DNA of 64,000 nucleotides from Planctomycetota bacterium (GTDB lineage Bacteria > Planctomycetota > Planctomycetia > Planctomycetales > Planctomycetaceae): positions 62,001-126,000 of the forward strand of contig JAHZKX010000064.1 in the NCBI GenBank assembly GCA_022600195.1. Direction: 5' to 3'. The notes beneath the pieces are model-generated. The model worked only from the letters and a program-made list of their open reading frames with translations. It was not told the origin of the DNA and ran no database searches. Position 1 is the first letter of the stretch; every line of letters begins with the position of its first letter. This document shows positions 28,184 through 38,431 of this stretch, piece after piece. A program made the translations under genes and the position numbers.

Positions 28184-30319
28184 TTACTCTTCTTCAGTTG
28201 ATTTTTCACCATCTCCATTGCTTTCCCCCGCCTGTTCAGCCAGAACGGCTTTACGGGAAAGCTTGACACGGTTCTGATCATCAACGGCAATCACCTTAAC
28301 CTGCAAACGGTCGCCCATTTTACAGATATCATTGACCGATTTGACAAATCCATCAGAAAGTTCACTGATATGACAAAGGCCATCTTTTCCAGGAGCAATC
28401 TCGATGAAGGCACCAAATTCTTTGATCGAACTGACAACACCATCATAAATACGACCGACACGAATTTCTTCAGTCAGTGCTTCGATATGTGCCATCGCTT
28501 TTTCAACAATAGTGACATTGCCACCTGAGACAGTCACAGTTCCATCATCCTGAATATCAATGTTAGCGCCGGTATCTTCCTGAATCGCACGGATCGTTTT
28601 ACCACCAGGACCAATCAGCAGACCGATTTTTTCGGGGTTGATTTTGGTTTGATGCAAACGAGGTGCATGTTCGGAAATCTCTGCACGAGGCCGACGAATC
28701 GCTGTTAACATCGTCCGCAGCAATTCTAAACGGGCTACCTTGGCCTGCTCTAAAGTCTCTTTGATGATCTCTTCGCTGATACCATCATTCTTGAGGTCCA
28801 ACTGAATTCCAGTGATCCCTTTTTGCGTTCCAGCAACTTTGAAGTCCATGTCACAAAAATGATCTTCATCACCAATAATGTCAGTCAATACCTTGAAGTC
28901 ATCACCATCGGTAACCAGTCCGATTGAAATTCCTGCAACAGGTTGACGCAGCGGAACTCCGGCATCCATCAATGCCAGTGTGGCCGAACAGACAGACGCC
29001 ATCGAGCTACTTCCATTTGATTCCAGAATATCTGAAATCACACGGATGGTATAAGGAAAGTCTTCTTCATTAGGCAGTACAGGTTCCACAGAACGCTCTG
29101 CCAGACACCCATGACCAATCTCACGGCGTCCCGGCCCTCTGATCGGTCGGCATTCACCAACGGAGAAGGAGGGGAAGTAGTAATGCAACATGAACCGCTG
29201 CATCTCTTCTTCAAACAGACCATCCACTCTCTGCTTGTCGCGAGAGGTTCCCAATGTGATGGTTGCCATGGATTGAGTCTCACCACGCGTAAACAGGGCA
29301 GAGCCATGAACACGCGGTAGAGCTCCTGTTTCACAAGCAACATCACGCAATGTACTGGGAGCGCGGCCATCCAGGCGTCGCCCAGACATCGCCAGTTCTC
29401 GTACAGCTTTAGCTTCAAGATCGTGAAACGCCTCTTTGAATTGTCCAAGAGTTGCACCATCTTCTGTCTCGTCTGAATCTTCAGGGAAGAATTTCGCGAT
29501 GAGGTCTTCGCGAACGGTTTTAATTCCTTCACGACGTTCTGCTTTGACTGTGTGCTGCATAGCAGAGCTCAGTCGTTGGTACATTTCATCATCCAGCTTG
29601 GCAATGAAAGGATTTTCTGGAGGCGCTTCGTATTCAAACGGAGCAATACCAGCTTTTTCCCGCAATTCCAGCTGCAACTTACATAATTTGCCTAATTCCT
29701 GATGAGCAAACATGATCGCAGTTGTCATTTCATCTTCAGGAATCTGATCCCCAAAACCTTCGATCATCAATACGGATTCAACCGTTCCGGCGACAATCAG
29801 ATCCAAATCACTTTCAGCAATTTGTTCCCGGGTCGGGAATGGGATCAACTCACCGGCAATCCGGCCCACGCGGACAGCCCCAATAGGTCCTTTAAAAGGA
29901 ACGGGGGATAAACACAAAGCCGCACTGGCTGCGTTAATCGAAAGCACATCGGGATCGTTCACGCCATCACAAGACAAGACGTTCGACATAATTTGAAGTT
30001 CGTCTTTGAACTCTTTCGGGAACAGGGGACGAATCGGGCGGTCTGTTAACCGCATCGTCAAAATTTCTTTGGTTGTGGGACGCCCTTCGCGTTTTAAGAA
30101 CCCACCGGGAAACTTACCTGACGCGGCAGTTCTTTCCCGATAATCAACCGTTAACGGGAAAAAATCAATCCCGGGTCTTGCTGATCCTGTTGCAGCTGCA
30201 ACAAAAACAACGGTTTCACCATATTGAATCAGAACAGACCCTGCGGCCTGCTTCGCTAACTGACCAGTTGTAAGACTTAGTTTCTGTCCGCCAACCTCAC
30301 ATTCAACAACTACTTTCAC
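28184..30319 (-). CDS. pnp: Polyribonucleotide nucleotidyltransferase (PNPase)
   Basis: 711 residues, full family length. It has two RNase PH-like domains around a helical linker, then a KH domain (GLLIGPGGKTIR) and an S1 domain (GRIYDGVVSSIKEFGAF). PNPase degrades RNA 3' to 5' phosphorolytically and can be the core of a degradosome. The start is a GTG at 30319 with AGGA 7 bp upstream. It follows rpsO by 55 bp, the conserved bacterial order, and ends with an acidic Glu tail. Confidence 0.98.
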   Translation of the reverse strand: MKVVVECEVGGQKLSLTTGQLAKQAAGSVLIQYGETVVFVAAATGSARPGIDFFPLTVDYRERTAASGKFPGGFLKREGRPTTKEILTMRLTDRPIRPLFPKEFKDELQIMSNVLSCDGVNDPDVLSINAASAALCLSPVPFKGPIGAVRVGRIAGELIPFPTREQIAESDLDLIVAGTVESVLMIEGFGDQIPEDEMTTAIMFAHQELGKLCKLQLELREKAGIAPFEYEAPPENPFIAKLDDEMYQRLSSAMQHTVKAERREGIKTVREDLIAKFFPEDSDETEDGATLGQFKEAFHDLEAKAVRELAMSGRRLDGRAPSTLRDVACETGALPRVHGSALFTRGETQSMATITLGTSRDKQRVDGLFEEEMQRFMLHYYFPSFSVGECRPIRGPGRREIGHGCLAERSVEPVLPNEEDFPYTIRVISDILESNGSSSMASVCSATLALMDAGVPLRQPVAGISIGLVTDGDDFKVLTDIIGDEDHFCDMDFKVAGTQKGITGIQLDLKNDGISEEIIKETLEQAKVARLELLRTMLTAIRRPRAEISEHAPRLHQTKINPEKIGLLIGPGGKTIRAIQEDTGANIDIQDDGTVTVSGGNVTIVEKAMAHIEALTEEIRVGRIYDGVVSSIKEFGAFIEIAPGKDGLCHISELSDGFVKSVNDICKMGDRLQVKVIAVDDQNRVKLSRKAVLAEQAGESNGDGEKSTEEE

Positions 30320-30374
30320 AATAATTTCCTAATTTCATTTCCGACAAACCGATACAGATCAGCGAACACCGAAC

Positions 30375-30644
30375 TTATTTTCGAATGTTTAACCGATCCA
30401 GAATTTCCCTATAGCTTTCTGCATTCTTTGTGTGCAAATAATCAAGCAGGCTCCGTCGACGGCTCACCATTTGTAGTAAACCTCTACGACTGGCATGATC
30501 CTTGGAATTTGCTCGTAAATGCTCCGTTAAATTGACAATCCGTTCTGTAAGTACAGCAATCTGCACTTCAGCAGATCCAGTATCCCCGGTTTTGGACTGA
30601 TATTCTTGAATCAATTCTGCTCTTCGTTCCTGCGTGACTGACAT
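30375..30644 (-). CDS. rpsO: 30S ribosomal protein S15
   Basis: 89 residues of full-length S15 ([36 protein letters not shown]). It binds 16S rRNA helices 20-22 early in 30S assembly. It precedes pnp as in most bacteria and lies behind a leader with a paired element (30717-30760). S15 represses its own mRNA in several bacteria, so such control is plausible here. Confidence 0.98.
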   Translation of the reverse strand: MSVTQERRAELIQEYQSKTGDTGSAEVQIAVLTERIVNLTEHLRANSKDHASRRGLLQMVSRRRSLLDYLHTKNAESYREILDRLNIRK

Positions 30645-30964
30645 TCTTCTAACCTAAACCTTTAAACAAATTACATGACAAACAGAGAAGATCGGGGATA
30701 ACCCAATGCAAAGATAGCCATTACTTTCCGTGTCTTGACTTTTCTCAGACTGGTAATGGCGAGAGAAAACAAAGCTATTACACTAGCTTTCAGGGTATTT
30801 AAGCTACTTAATGTAGCAATCTGAATAGATTATTCAATGGATACGCTACCTTGAATACAAAAACCTCGCTGAATAGAACCAGTTAGGTGAATTCTGCTCG
30901 CAACCTCAACAAATATACACAAGTACATTTTCTGCCAAATCAATCCACTGAAATCTCTTTGACA
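30645..30964. other. Intergenic region upstream of rpsO
   Basis: 320 bp between the protease gene and rpsO, both minus strand. It must hold the rpsO promoter. The only clear structure is the inverted repeat listed separately; no ORF is credible. Confidence 0.5.
30717..30760 (-). promoter_or_regulatory. Possible S15 leader-RNA structure
   Basis: GCCATTAC (30717-30724) and GTAATGGC (30753-30760) form an 8-bp stem enclosing 28 nt, within which a further GTCT/AGAC pairing is possible. It begins 73 bp upstream of the rpsO start. S15 autoregulation through structured leaders is established in other bacteria, but the structure varies, so the match is by position only. Confidence 0.4.
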
Positions 30965-33289
30965 TCAGGTCACTTCACGAACGATCACTTCATTACCACT
31001 GATTTTTGACACAACGACTTCAGTTCCAGGCTGAATAAAAGGTCCCTCGCTAATCACATCAACCCAGACACCTTCAATTTCAACCCGCCCCGCCGGTCGA
31101 AGCACCGAACAGGCCACTCCCTGCATACCCACTTCCAGTTCGAGGCCACTGATTTGGAGTGTATGAGGTTTTTCTAATAATTCCGGATCCAGTTGAATTT
31201 CATGCGCACCAGCTTTTAAATTCTCGCCCGGCGGAGCCAGAATGATGTGGCTCATGAGCCGCGATTCGGGGAGAAACCGATTGAGTGCCATAGCAAGTAC
31301 GATTACCGTGATTAATGAGATACTCATCGTTCCAATCGTATTCGTCATCGTGGCGAAATCAGAACCAGGACGTAAAGTGTTAAAATCACCAAATGTCTGA
31401 CTGGCCAGAATGATTGATGAGACAACCAGCAGACCTCCTGATATCCCGAATACCCCGAAACCGGGTATCACAAAAATCTCTAACAGAATGCAAATTAACC
31501 CCATTGAAAAGAGGACCACCTCCAACACACCGGCGGTACCACCCAGAAATCGACTCCAGAAAAACAAGCCAAAACATACTCCTGACATGATCCCAAACAT
31601 ACCTGTCAGGGTAGATATTTCCAGATAGATAAAGAGCATTCCAAGTACGAACAGTAAACCAGTAACCTCCCACGAATTCAGAATATAAACCAGTGTATCA
31701 ACCCAGGTTTGCCCAACGGCGATCAATTTAGTCTCCGCGGGAATTCCCAGCCTTTGTTTTAATTCATCGATATCTCGTACGGGAGGTTCTGCAATTTTCA
31801 ATGCATGCGCACGATTACCATTAACTGTTAACAGGTTAGATTTTCGTGATTCAGGCACAGGGGGTCCTTTGATCCACTCACCATTGGATTGATGAATTTC
31901 ATCAGTAGTCATATACCAAAACTGACCTGTTTTGCGATTTGTCACTTCGAAAATTTCTAAATCTTTATCAGACATCGCTTCACATACAGCAGCCGGCCTC
32001 CCTTTTTTATCTGCCAGATCTCTCAGAGTCACTCGAACGGAGCTCAAAATCTTTTCAGGTACACGTTCGAACTGCCCCCCCTCCTTCGTTTCTACTAGCA
32101 CGCCAGCATCACCAATTTGTGCATCGGGCTCTAAAAATATTTCGTCGCAGCCCAAGGCGATAATTGCAGCGCTGCTCATGGCTCGTTTGGGAACATAGGC
32201 GACAGTCCTCACATTTCGGGAATCGAGATCAGCGATCATATTCGCCAAATTTGTTCCTGAGATTAAGTGTCCACCGCCAGATTCGATTTCGAACACAAGC
32301 ATATTTGCCCCCGAATTGATGGCTCTGTTAACCTGACGTTCGATAAAGGTTTCCAACATCGGCTCTATCATCCCCTCAACCTTGATCAACATCACTCTGG
32401 GTGCTTCGCCCTGTGTAGGATCATCACGTAACTTTTCTCTTGGTATCCCATATAATTCTGCAAGATCCCCCCGAGACTGGGCCAGTTGCTGAACCAGAAC
32501 ATCCAGCGCACGTGCTTTACTGCCGGAAAACACGCCAAGTGAGCCTACTTCCTTAATGGTTTCGACGTCTACAATCACAGCCTTATTAGTCTGTAATCGT
32601 TTCAGTTCATCCGGCGTGACGATCCGGGATTCAATCTGTTTGTTATCGCCTTCTCCCTGTTGAATTTTAATTCTCAACACCGCCTGTTGGGGGTCCATCA
32701 TCCCCAGAGCCAGTGCGCGGCTGAGCTTGGTGTTATGCCGCTTTTCAACAATGGAGAGTACAAATTCACGCTCGTCTCGATCCAGGGATTTTCCATAACC
32801 AATATCACCCAGCTCGGCGTCAGGATGCATGACAATTTCATCACAGGCCAGTGACAACACAACGTTATTACCAATCACCGTTTCGGGAATCCAGGCAATC
32901 GTTTTCAAATTTGATAACTTCGATGATGCCAGAAACTTTGCCAGCCCCTGAACCTGATGAAACGGGCTGGAGCCTGGGGAAATCTTCAAAATCAGGTAAC
33001 CCGTCTGATTGCTCTGCGCGGATTCGTTCTGCAATGAGAGTGCTGCATTGGTGACCCGACCATACGTTACTTCGCCGACAGAGCCATCAATTGTCATGTA
33101 CAAAGCAGGCTTAGAAGGAGGCTGATCCTGCTCCGCTTTTTGTGTTTTCTTTGCCTCTTTTGACTGTTTCTGTTCAGTCTTAGACTTGGCCGGCTTAGAC
33201 TCGGCTGGATCTGCCTGTAGATGAGAATTTCCATTGAGTACTAAAAGTCCCAGTATCATTGCCAGTAACATCTGGTTGAACTTTTTCAT
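30965..33289 (-). CDS. NfeD/ClpP-class membrane serine protease with two ClpP-like domains
   Basis: 774 residues. A signal peptide and a Lys/Glu-rich linker (to about residue 60) are followed by two ClpP/SppA-like crotonase-fold domains, both with a CDEI motif (LACDEIVMHPDAELGD and LGCDEIFLEPDAQIGD). A multi-TM NfeD region (about 540-680) and a C-terminal NfeD OB-fold complete it. The second domain keeps MSSAAII where the catalytic Ser is expected; the first has IGNNVVLS and may be inactive. Long NfeD proteins usually have one ClpP-like domain. It probably acts in membrane quality control. Confidence 0.85.
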   Translation of the reverse strand: MKKFNQMLLAMILGLLVLNGNSHLQADPAESKPAKSKTEQKQSKEAKKTQKAEQDQPPSKPALYMTIDGSVGEVTYGRVTNAALSLQNESAQSNQTGYLILKISPGSSPFHQVQGLAKFLASSKLSNLKTIAWIPETVIGNNVVLSLACDEIVMHPDAELGDIGYGKSLDRDEREFVLSIVEKRHNTKLSRALALGMMDPQQAVLRIKIQQGEGDNKQIESRIVTPDELKRLQTNKAVIVDVETIKEVGSLGVFSGSKARALDVLVQQLAQSRGDLAELYGIPREKLRDDPTQGEAPRVMLIKVEGMIEPMLETFIERQVNRAINSGANMLVFEIESGGGHLISGTNLANMIADLDSRNVRTVAYVPKRAMSSAAIIALGCDEIFLEPDAQIGDAGVLVETKEGGQFERVPEKILSSVRVTLRDLADKKGRPAAVCEAMSDKDLEIFEVTNRKTGQFWYMTTDEIHQSNGEWIKGPPVPESRKSNLLTVNGNRAHALKIAEPPVRDIDELKQRLGIPAETKLIAVGQTWVDTLVYILNSWEVTGLLFVLGMLFIYLEISTLTGMFGIMSGVCFGLFFWSRFLGGTAGVLEVVLFSMGLICILLEIFVIPGFGVFGISGGLLVVSSIILASQTFGDFNTLRPGSDFATMTNTIGTMSISLITVIVLAMALNRFLPESRLMSHIILAPPGENLKAGAHEIQLDPELLEKPHTLQISGLELEVGMQGVACSVLRPAGRVEIEGVWVDVISEGPFIQPGTEVVVSKISGNEVIVREVT

Positions 33290-33777
33290 TTTGTGACTTT
33301 CACCGTTGTCAAAACTGGAATTTTTTGAGTTTGAAACTTCAGCCCATTATCCCGATTATAGAACATCGGAAGGGCTCTGTATCTGAAATGATCTATTACC
33401 TCTAAATAAACAGCATTCTACCAACCGGTGTATCCTAATTAACGCTAGTTTACACCAGTCAGATCAATCCATTTTATAAAATTATAGACGATTTGCAGCA
33501 ATGAAATAAGGTTTTAATTTGATCCGTCTGCTTTCTTTGATAATTCTCCACAAATCTATTGCTGCCGACACCAGCAAATCAACGGTTCAGGAAGATCGAA
33601 ACAATCATTGCGCTCCTGAAAATCTACCGTTAATTGAAAAAAGCCCAAACTCCTGAACCCATCTAAAGTTCGCCTGTTGTTGAAGACCAGAATAAAATAT
33701 CAGAAAACCGGTTAAAATTTACGATTCATCCCCTTACAATAATGAGGCAAATCAAACAAAAACTCCGAAGGGCAGTT
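33290..33777. other. Divergent intergenic region between NfeD protease and lhr
   Basis: 488 bp, AT-rich. A GGTGTA/TACACC inverted repeat (33427-33432 with 33451-33456, 18-bp spacer) is the only structured element I see. No credible ORF or RNA gene. Confidence 0.5.
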
Positions 33778-36700
33778 ATGTCATTTTACGGCTATCACCC
33801 GATCATTGAAAAATGGTTTCGAAAACGTTTTCAGGCTCCGACCGATCCTCAGCTCAAAGGCTGGCCCTGTATCAATCGCGGTGAGCATACCCTGATCTCG
33901 GCTCCCACTGGTAGTGGAAAAACATTAACTGCATTTCTCTCTGTCATTGATCGGCTTGTAAAACGGTCTCTTGATGGTGATCTGGAGAATGAGTATTCCG
34001 TGATCTATGTCTCGCCGTTGCGTGCCTTATCAAATGACATGCATCGCAATCTGACCGAGCCTTTAGAAGAAATATCACAGCTGCTCGAAGAGGAAGGCTA
34101 TACTTTCACTCCCATTCGCGTCGGCCTGAGAACCGGCGACACTCCCTCTTCAAAACGGGCCGCTCTTGTAAAACGTCCCCCACATATTCTCGTTACGACC
34201 CCCGAATCGCTATACCTGATGCTGACTGGCTCCAAAAGCCGGGAAACGCTCAAAACCGTTGAGACAGTGATTGTCGATGAAATCCATGCCTTGTTACGGG
34301 ACAAGCGCGGATCACACTGGTCATTGACGCTGGAACGCCTGGAAGCGTTAGTGGAACATCCCTTGCAGCGAATCGGTTTGTCTGCCACACAAAAACCCCT
34401 GAAACGCGTTGCACAATTTCTGATCGGTAACCGTTCTGAAATTGAAATCACATCCGAGGCACCAGAGGCAACTCCCAGTGAATTTCCCGAACAAACCTGC
34501 CGCATTGTCGATATCGGGCACTCTCGTACCCTGGATGTAGCAATTCAGGTTCCCCCTTCGGAGTTGAGTGCGATTTGTACTCACGAACAATGGGCTGAGT
34601 CACTGGAACAAATTGTCGAATTGATTCAATCTCACCACAGCACACTCATCTTTGTCAATACCCGACGGTTGGCCGAGCGTATTACGCATCAGTTAACCGA
34701 ACGGTTGGGCGAAGAGGTTGTTGGCAGCCATCATGGTTCTCTATCTGCAAAAATACGACACCGTACCGAGCAAAAGTTAAAAAGTGGAGAACTCAAAGCA
34801 GTCATCGCAACCGCTTCGCTGGAATTGGGAATTGACGTCGGTTATATAGACTTGGTCATTCAGATCGGCTCTCCACGCGGAATCGCCACGTTCCTACAGC
34901 GGATTGGAAGGTCAGGACATTCATTGGGTCTGGTTCCCAAAGGGCGAATCTTTGCCCTCTCGCGTGATGAGTTACTGGAAAGCATGGCCCTGGTCCGTTC
35001 AATCAAACAGGGAATTCTGGACACGGTTCGTATGCCGGAAGCTCCCATCGATATCCTGGCACAGCAAATTACCGCTGAAGTCGCCTGCCAGGAATGGGAT
35101 ACCGATGAACTATTTGAAATGATCACCCGCGCCTATTCTTATCGGAATCTGAAACAGACCGATTTTGAAAGCACGATCCAATTTCTGAGTGAAGGCATCA
35201 GCAGTACCGCCGGTCGAAGTCGCGTTTACCTGCATCATGATCAGGTGCAAAATCGAGTACGCAGCCGAAAAAATGCGCGTCTGGTTTCGACCATGAATGG
35301 AGGTGCCATTCCGGAAGTTGCCTCATATCGAGTGGTGACCGAGGATGATCAGACCGTTGTCGGCTCTGTGGATGAGGACTTTGCCGTCGAAAGTATGGCG
35401 GGTGATATTTTCCTGTTAGGAAATACCTCCTGGCAAATTCGCTATGTGCGTGGCGGAAATGTCACCGTTGTCGATGCAAACGGTGCGCCCCCCTCGATCC
35501 CCTTCTGGTTCGGCGAAGCACCGGGACGCTCACTGGAACTTTCGACTGAAATCTCGCATTTGCGTGAGGAGCTGGAACAGCAAATCGAAGATCCAGAACA
35601 AGCCGTCAAATGGTTATCGCGTGAAACGAACACAGAGGAATGGGGCAGCAAACAGATCGTTGAATATGTCCAAGCCGAAAAAGCGGCATTAGGTTTGTTG
35701 CCAACACAAAAACGCATTATCTTCGAACGCTTTTTCGATGAATCTGGAGGCATGCAACTTGTGATTCATGCGCCCTTTGGTGGCGATATTAATCGCGCCT
35801 GGGGCTACACGATGCGCAAGCGCTTCTGCCGTTCCTATAATTTTGAATTGCAGGCCACCGCCGACGATAACGGAATCATTCTCTCACTGGGCCCTCAGCA
35901 CAGTTTCCCATTGGAGAGCCTGTTTTCCATGTTAAATTCGGGGAACGTACAACAACTTTCCGAGCAGGCGATTCTGGATCATCCCATGTTTCACGTCCGA
36001 TGGCGCTGGAATGTGACACGCGCGCTGCTGGTTTCCCGAATGCAAAATGGAAAAAAAGTTCCCCCACCTCTACAACGATTTCGCGCAGAAGATTTGCTCA
36101 CAGCTGTCTTTCCGCGTCTGACCGGCTGTCCTGAAAATGAAATCGGCGAAATTGTACGCCCCGACCATATTCTGGTAGACCAGACTTTGCATGATTGCTT
36201 GAATGAGCAACTTGATATTGGAGGCTTTAAAATTGTTCTACAACAAATCGAAGCAGGTGAAATCAAGCTGATTCCCCGTGATACCAGAGAACCTTCCCCT
36301 TTCTGCTATGAGCTCTTAAATTCCAGCCCTTATACTTTCCTGGATGGTGGCGAAGCACAGGAACGCCGCGCGCGGGCCGTTTCTACGAGACGCACTCTCT
36401 CGGTGGAAAGTGTGGAAGATTTAGGACGACTCTCACCGGAAGCTATCGCGCAGGTATGCCAGGAAGCACAACCACTCGTGCGAAATGCCGATGAATTTCA
36501 TGACCTGCTACTGGGTCGTATTCACCTTCCGATGAATGAGCAACCGGCCTGGGCCGACTGGTATCAGGAACTAGAATCAACGGGCCGTGCAACAACCTTA
36601 CAAAGAGCAGCGACAAATCCCGAAACGCTCTGTCATGAAAGCTGGGTTGCGACCGAACGACTGCCCGCTGCGCTAGCCGCGTTCCCGGAAAGCAGTCATC

Positions 36701-38391
36701 ATCCAGCCGTTAATGTCCCTGCCGGTGTTCGCCAGGAATGGGAGTCAACAGAAGCTCGCATAGCCATCATTCGAGGACTGCTCGATACCTGTGGTCCTTT
36801 GACTGTTGATGAAATTGCCAACCAGGCCGCGTTACCCCCTTCGCAGACCGAAGCAGCCTTGATGGCACTCGAAGGTGAAGGCATCGCCATGCAGGGTTAT
36901 TTTCGCGTTAAAGATCCCAACTGGAATATGAGTCAAGACACTGATTCAAAGGCCAGTGAGTCTAAATCTGAAAAAGAAACAGCCACAACAGCAGCGCCCC
37001 CTAAAGAGTGGTGTCATCGTCGTCTGCTGGCGCGCATTCATCGCCTGACATTGCAGGGACTCCGCGCACAGGTTCAACCGGTAGACACAAGTTTATTCAT
37101 CCAATTCCTGCTACAGCAACATGGATTGACAGGCAACGAAAAACGTTCCGGTACGAATGGTCTATTCGAAGTGCTCTCGATGCTGCAGGGAATTGATATA
37201 CCGGCTATTTGCTGGGAAAGAGATATACTGACCGCTCGACTGGTAAACTACCAAAGCAAAGATCTCGACGAACTCTGTTTCACCGGTGAGATTGGCTGGG
37301 GGCGACTTTACCCTCCCAAACGAACCGCCGACCAGGGAAAACCAATGACGGGCATTACACGTAATGCACCCGTCTCCTTCTTCTTACGCGAAGATATTCC
37401 CTGGCTCACATATTTTCATGAAAGCTCTACAGCTAAAAAGAACGCCGAAGAACAAAATCATCTTAGCAGCCCGGCTCTTCAAATACAGGAACTCTTATTT
37501 GAACAGGGAGCCCTCTTTGCCACCGACTTGATGACAGCAACGGAGTCTCTCCCCTCCCAGGTTGCGGATTCTCTGGGTGAACTGATCTCCCGCGGCCTGG
37601 TCACTGCAGACAGTTTCTCAGGTATGCGCCAATTCACAGAAGACCGATCTCTTAAAAACCGACGTTCCTCACGCAAGTCGAGAATTGGTCTCGTTCGAAA
37701 ACGAACCACACCCAACAACACAGGACGCTGGTCGATCTGGAGACGTGACAACCCCAGTATGATTGAAGAACGCAGTCTGCAATACTACGAATATATTGAA
37801 CAATGGGCCTGGCAATTATTAAGACGCTGGGGAGTGGTCTTTCGCGATTTACTATCGAAAGAAACAGGCGCGCCGCGCTGGTTCGAATTACTGCAAATTT
37901 ATCGTCGACTCGAAGCCCGTGGAGAAATTCGTGGTGGACGTTTTGTATCTGGAGTGGCTGGCGAACAGTTTGCCATGTCGAGCACGATTCAGGATTTACG
38001 CAACCTGCGTGATAAACCACTTTCGGATGTACTCACTATTCTCTCTGCCGCTGATCCTTTGAATCTGGTTGGAGTGTTGACAAAACAGACGCGTGTTCCA
38101 AGTACTGCCAATAATCGGCTCGCCTACTGGAATGGCAATCTGATTGCTTATTCAAAAGGTGAGGAACTGTTTCTACTGTCAAAAGTCAGCGATAAAATCA
38201 AACGCGAACTGATTTTAGGATTTGGGCTCCCCATCCAGGGCACGAATATCAATCGAGAATATGCAATGGATACCGTTCCAGACTTACAGGATGAAACACC
38301 GATTACCACTCACGAAGAGGACGTTCTATTCACCCCGGAAAACAATCATACATCTGACGAGAAAAAATCACCACGTCCTTCCTTTCTCTAA
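33778..38391 (+). CDS. lhr: Lhr-family DEAD/DEAH helicase, long form
   Basis: 1537 residues, close to the 1538 of E. coli Lhr. The helicase core has Walker A APTGSGKT (42-49), motif II DEIH (167-170), SATQ as motif III and QRIGRSGH as motif VI. The winged-helix and Lhr-core domains follow, then a long C-terminal half with a polar Lys/Glu/Ser linker (about residues 1060-1080). Lhr is an ATP-dependent 3'-5' DNA/RNA:DNA helicase implicated in repair. AGGG lies 5 bp before ATG 33778, preferred over an upstream in-frame ATG at 33742. Confidence 0.92.
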   Translation: MSFYGYHPIIEKWFRKRFQAPTDPQLKGWPCINRGEHTLISAPTGSGKTLTAFLSVIDRLVKRSLDGDLENEYSVIYVSPLRALSNDMHRNLTEPLEEISQLLEEEGYTFTPIRVGLRTGDTPSSKRAALVKRPPHILVTTPESLYLMLTGSKSRETLKTVETVIVDEIHALLRDKRGSHWSLTLERLEALVEHPLQRIGLSATQKPLKRVAQFLIGNRSEIEITSEAPEATPSEFPEQTCRIVDIGHSRTLDVAIQVPPSELSAICTHEQWAESLEQIVELIQSHHSTLIFVNTRRLAERITHQLTERLGEEVVGSHHGSLSAKIRHRTEQKLKSGELKAVIATASLELGIDVGYIDLVIQIGSPRGIATFLQRIGRSGHSLGLVPKGRIFALSRDELLESMALVRSIKQGILDTVRMPEAPIDILAQQITAEVACQEWDTDELFEMITRAYSYRNLKQTDFESTIQFLSEGISSTAGRSRVYLHHDQVQNRVRSRKNARLVSTMNGGAIPEVASYRVVTEDDQTVVGSVDEDFAVESMAGDIFLLGNTSWQIRYVRGGNVTVVDANGAPPSIPFWFGEAPGRSLELSTEISHLREELEQQIEDPEQAVKWLSRETNTEEWGSKQIVEYVQAEKAALGLLPTQKRIIFERFFDESGGMQLVIHAPFGGDINRAWGYTMRKRFCRSYNFELQATADDNGIILSLGPQHSFPLESLFSMLNSGNVQQLSEQAILDHPMFHVRWRWNVTRALLVSRMQNGKKVPPPLQRFRAEDLLTAVFPRLTGCPENEIGEIVRPDHILVDQTLHDCLNEQLDIGGFKIVLQQIEAGEIKLIPRDTREPSPFCYELLNSSPYTFLDGGEAQERRARAVSTRRTLSVESVEDLGRLSPEAIAQVCQEAQPLVRNADEFHDLLLGRIHLPMNEQPAWADWYQELESTGRATTLQRAATNPETLCHESWVATERLPAALAAFPESSHHPAVNVPAGVRQEWESTEARIAIIRGLLDTCGPLTVDEIANQAALPPSQTEAALMALEGEGIAMQGYFRVKDPNWNMSQDTDSKASESKSEKETATTAAPPKEWCHRRLLARIHRLTLQGLRAQVQPVDTSLFIQFLLQQHGLTGNEKRSGTNGLFEVLSMLQGIDIPAICWERDILTARLVNYQSKDLDELCFTGEIGWGRLYPPKRTADQGKPMTGITRNAPVSFFLREDIPWLTYFHESSTAKKNAEEQNHLSSPALQIQELLFEQGALFATDLMTATESLPSQVADSLGELISRGLVTADSFSGMRQFTEDRSLKNRRSSRKSRIGLVRKRTTPNNTGRWSIWRRDNPSMIEERSLQYYEYIEQWAWQLLRRWGVVFRDLLSKETGAPRWFELLQIYRRLEARGEIRGGRFVSGVAGEQFAMSSTIQDLRNLRDKPLSDVLTILSAADPLNLVGVLTKQTRVPSTANNRLAYWNGNLIAYSKGEELFLLSKVSDKIKRELILGFGLPIQGTNINREYAMDTVPDLQDETPITTHEEDVLFTPENNHTSDEKKSPRPSFL

Positions 38392-38431
38392 CTTTTGAAA
38401 AAGTAAGCTTCTGTTGAAATCAATTTGGATC

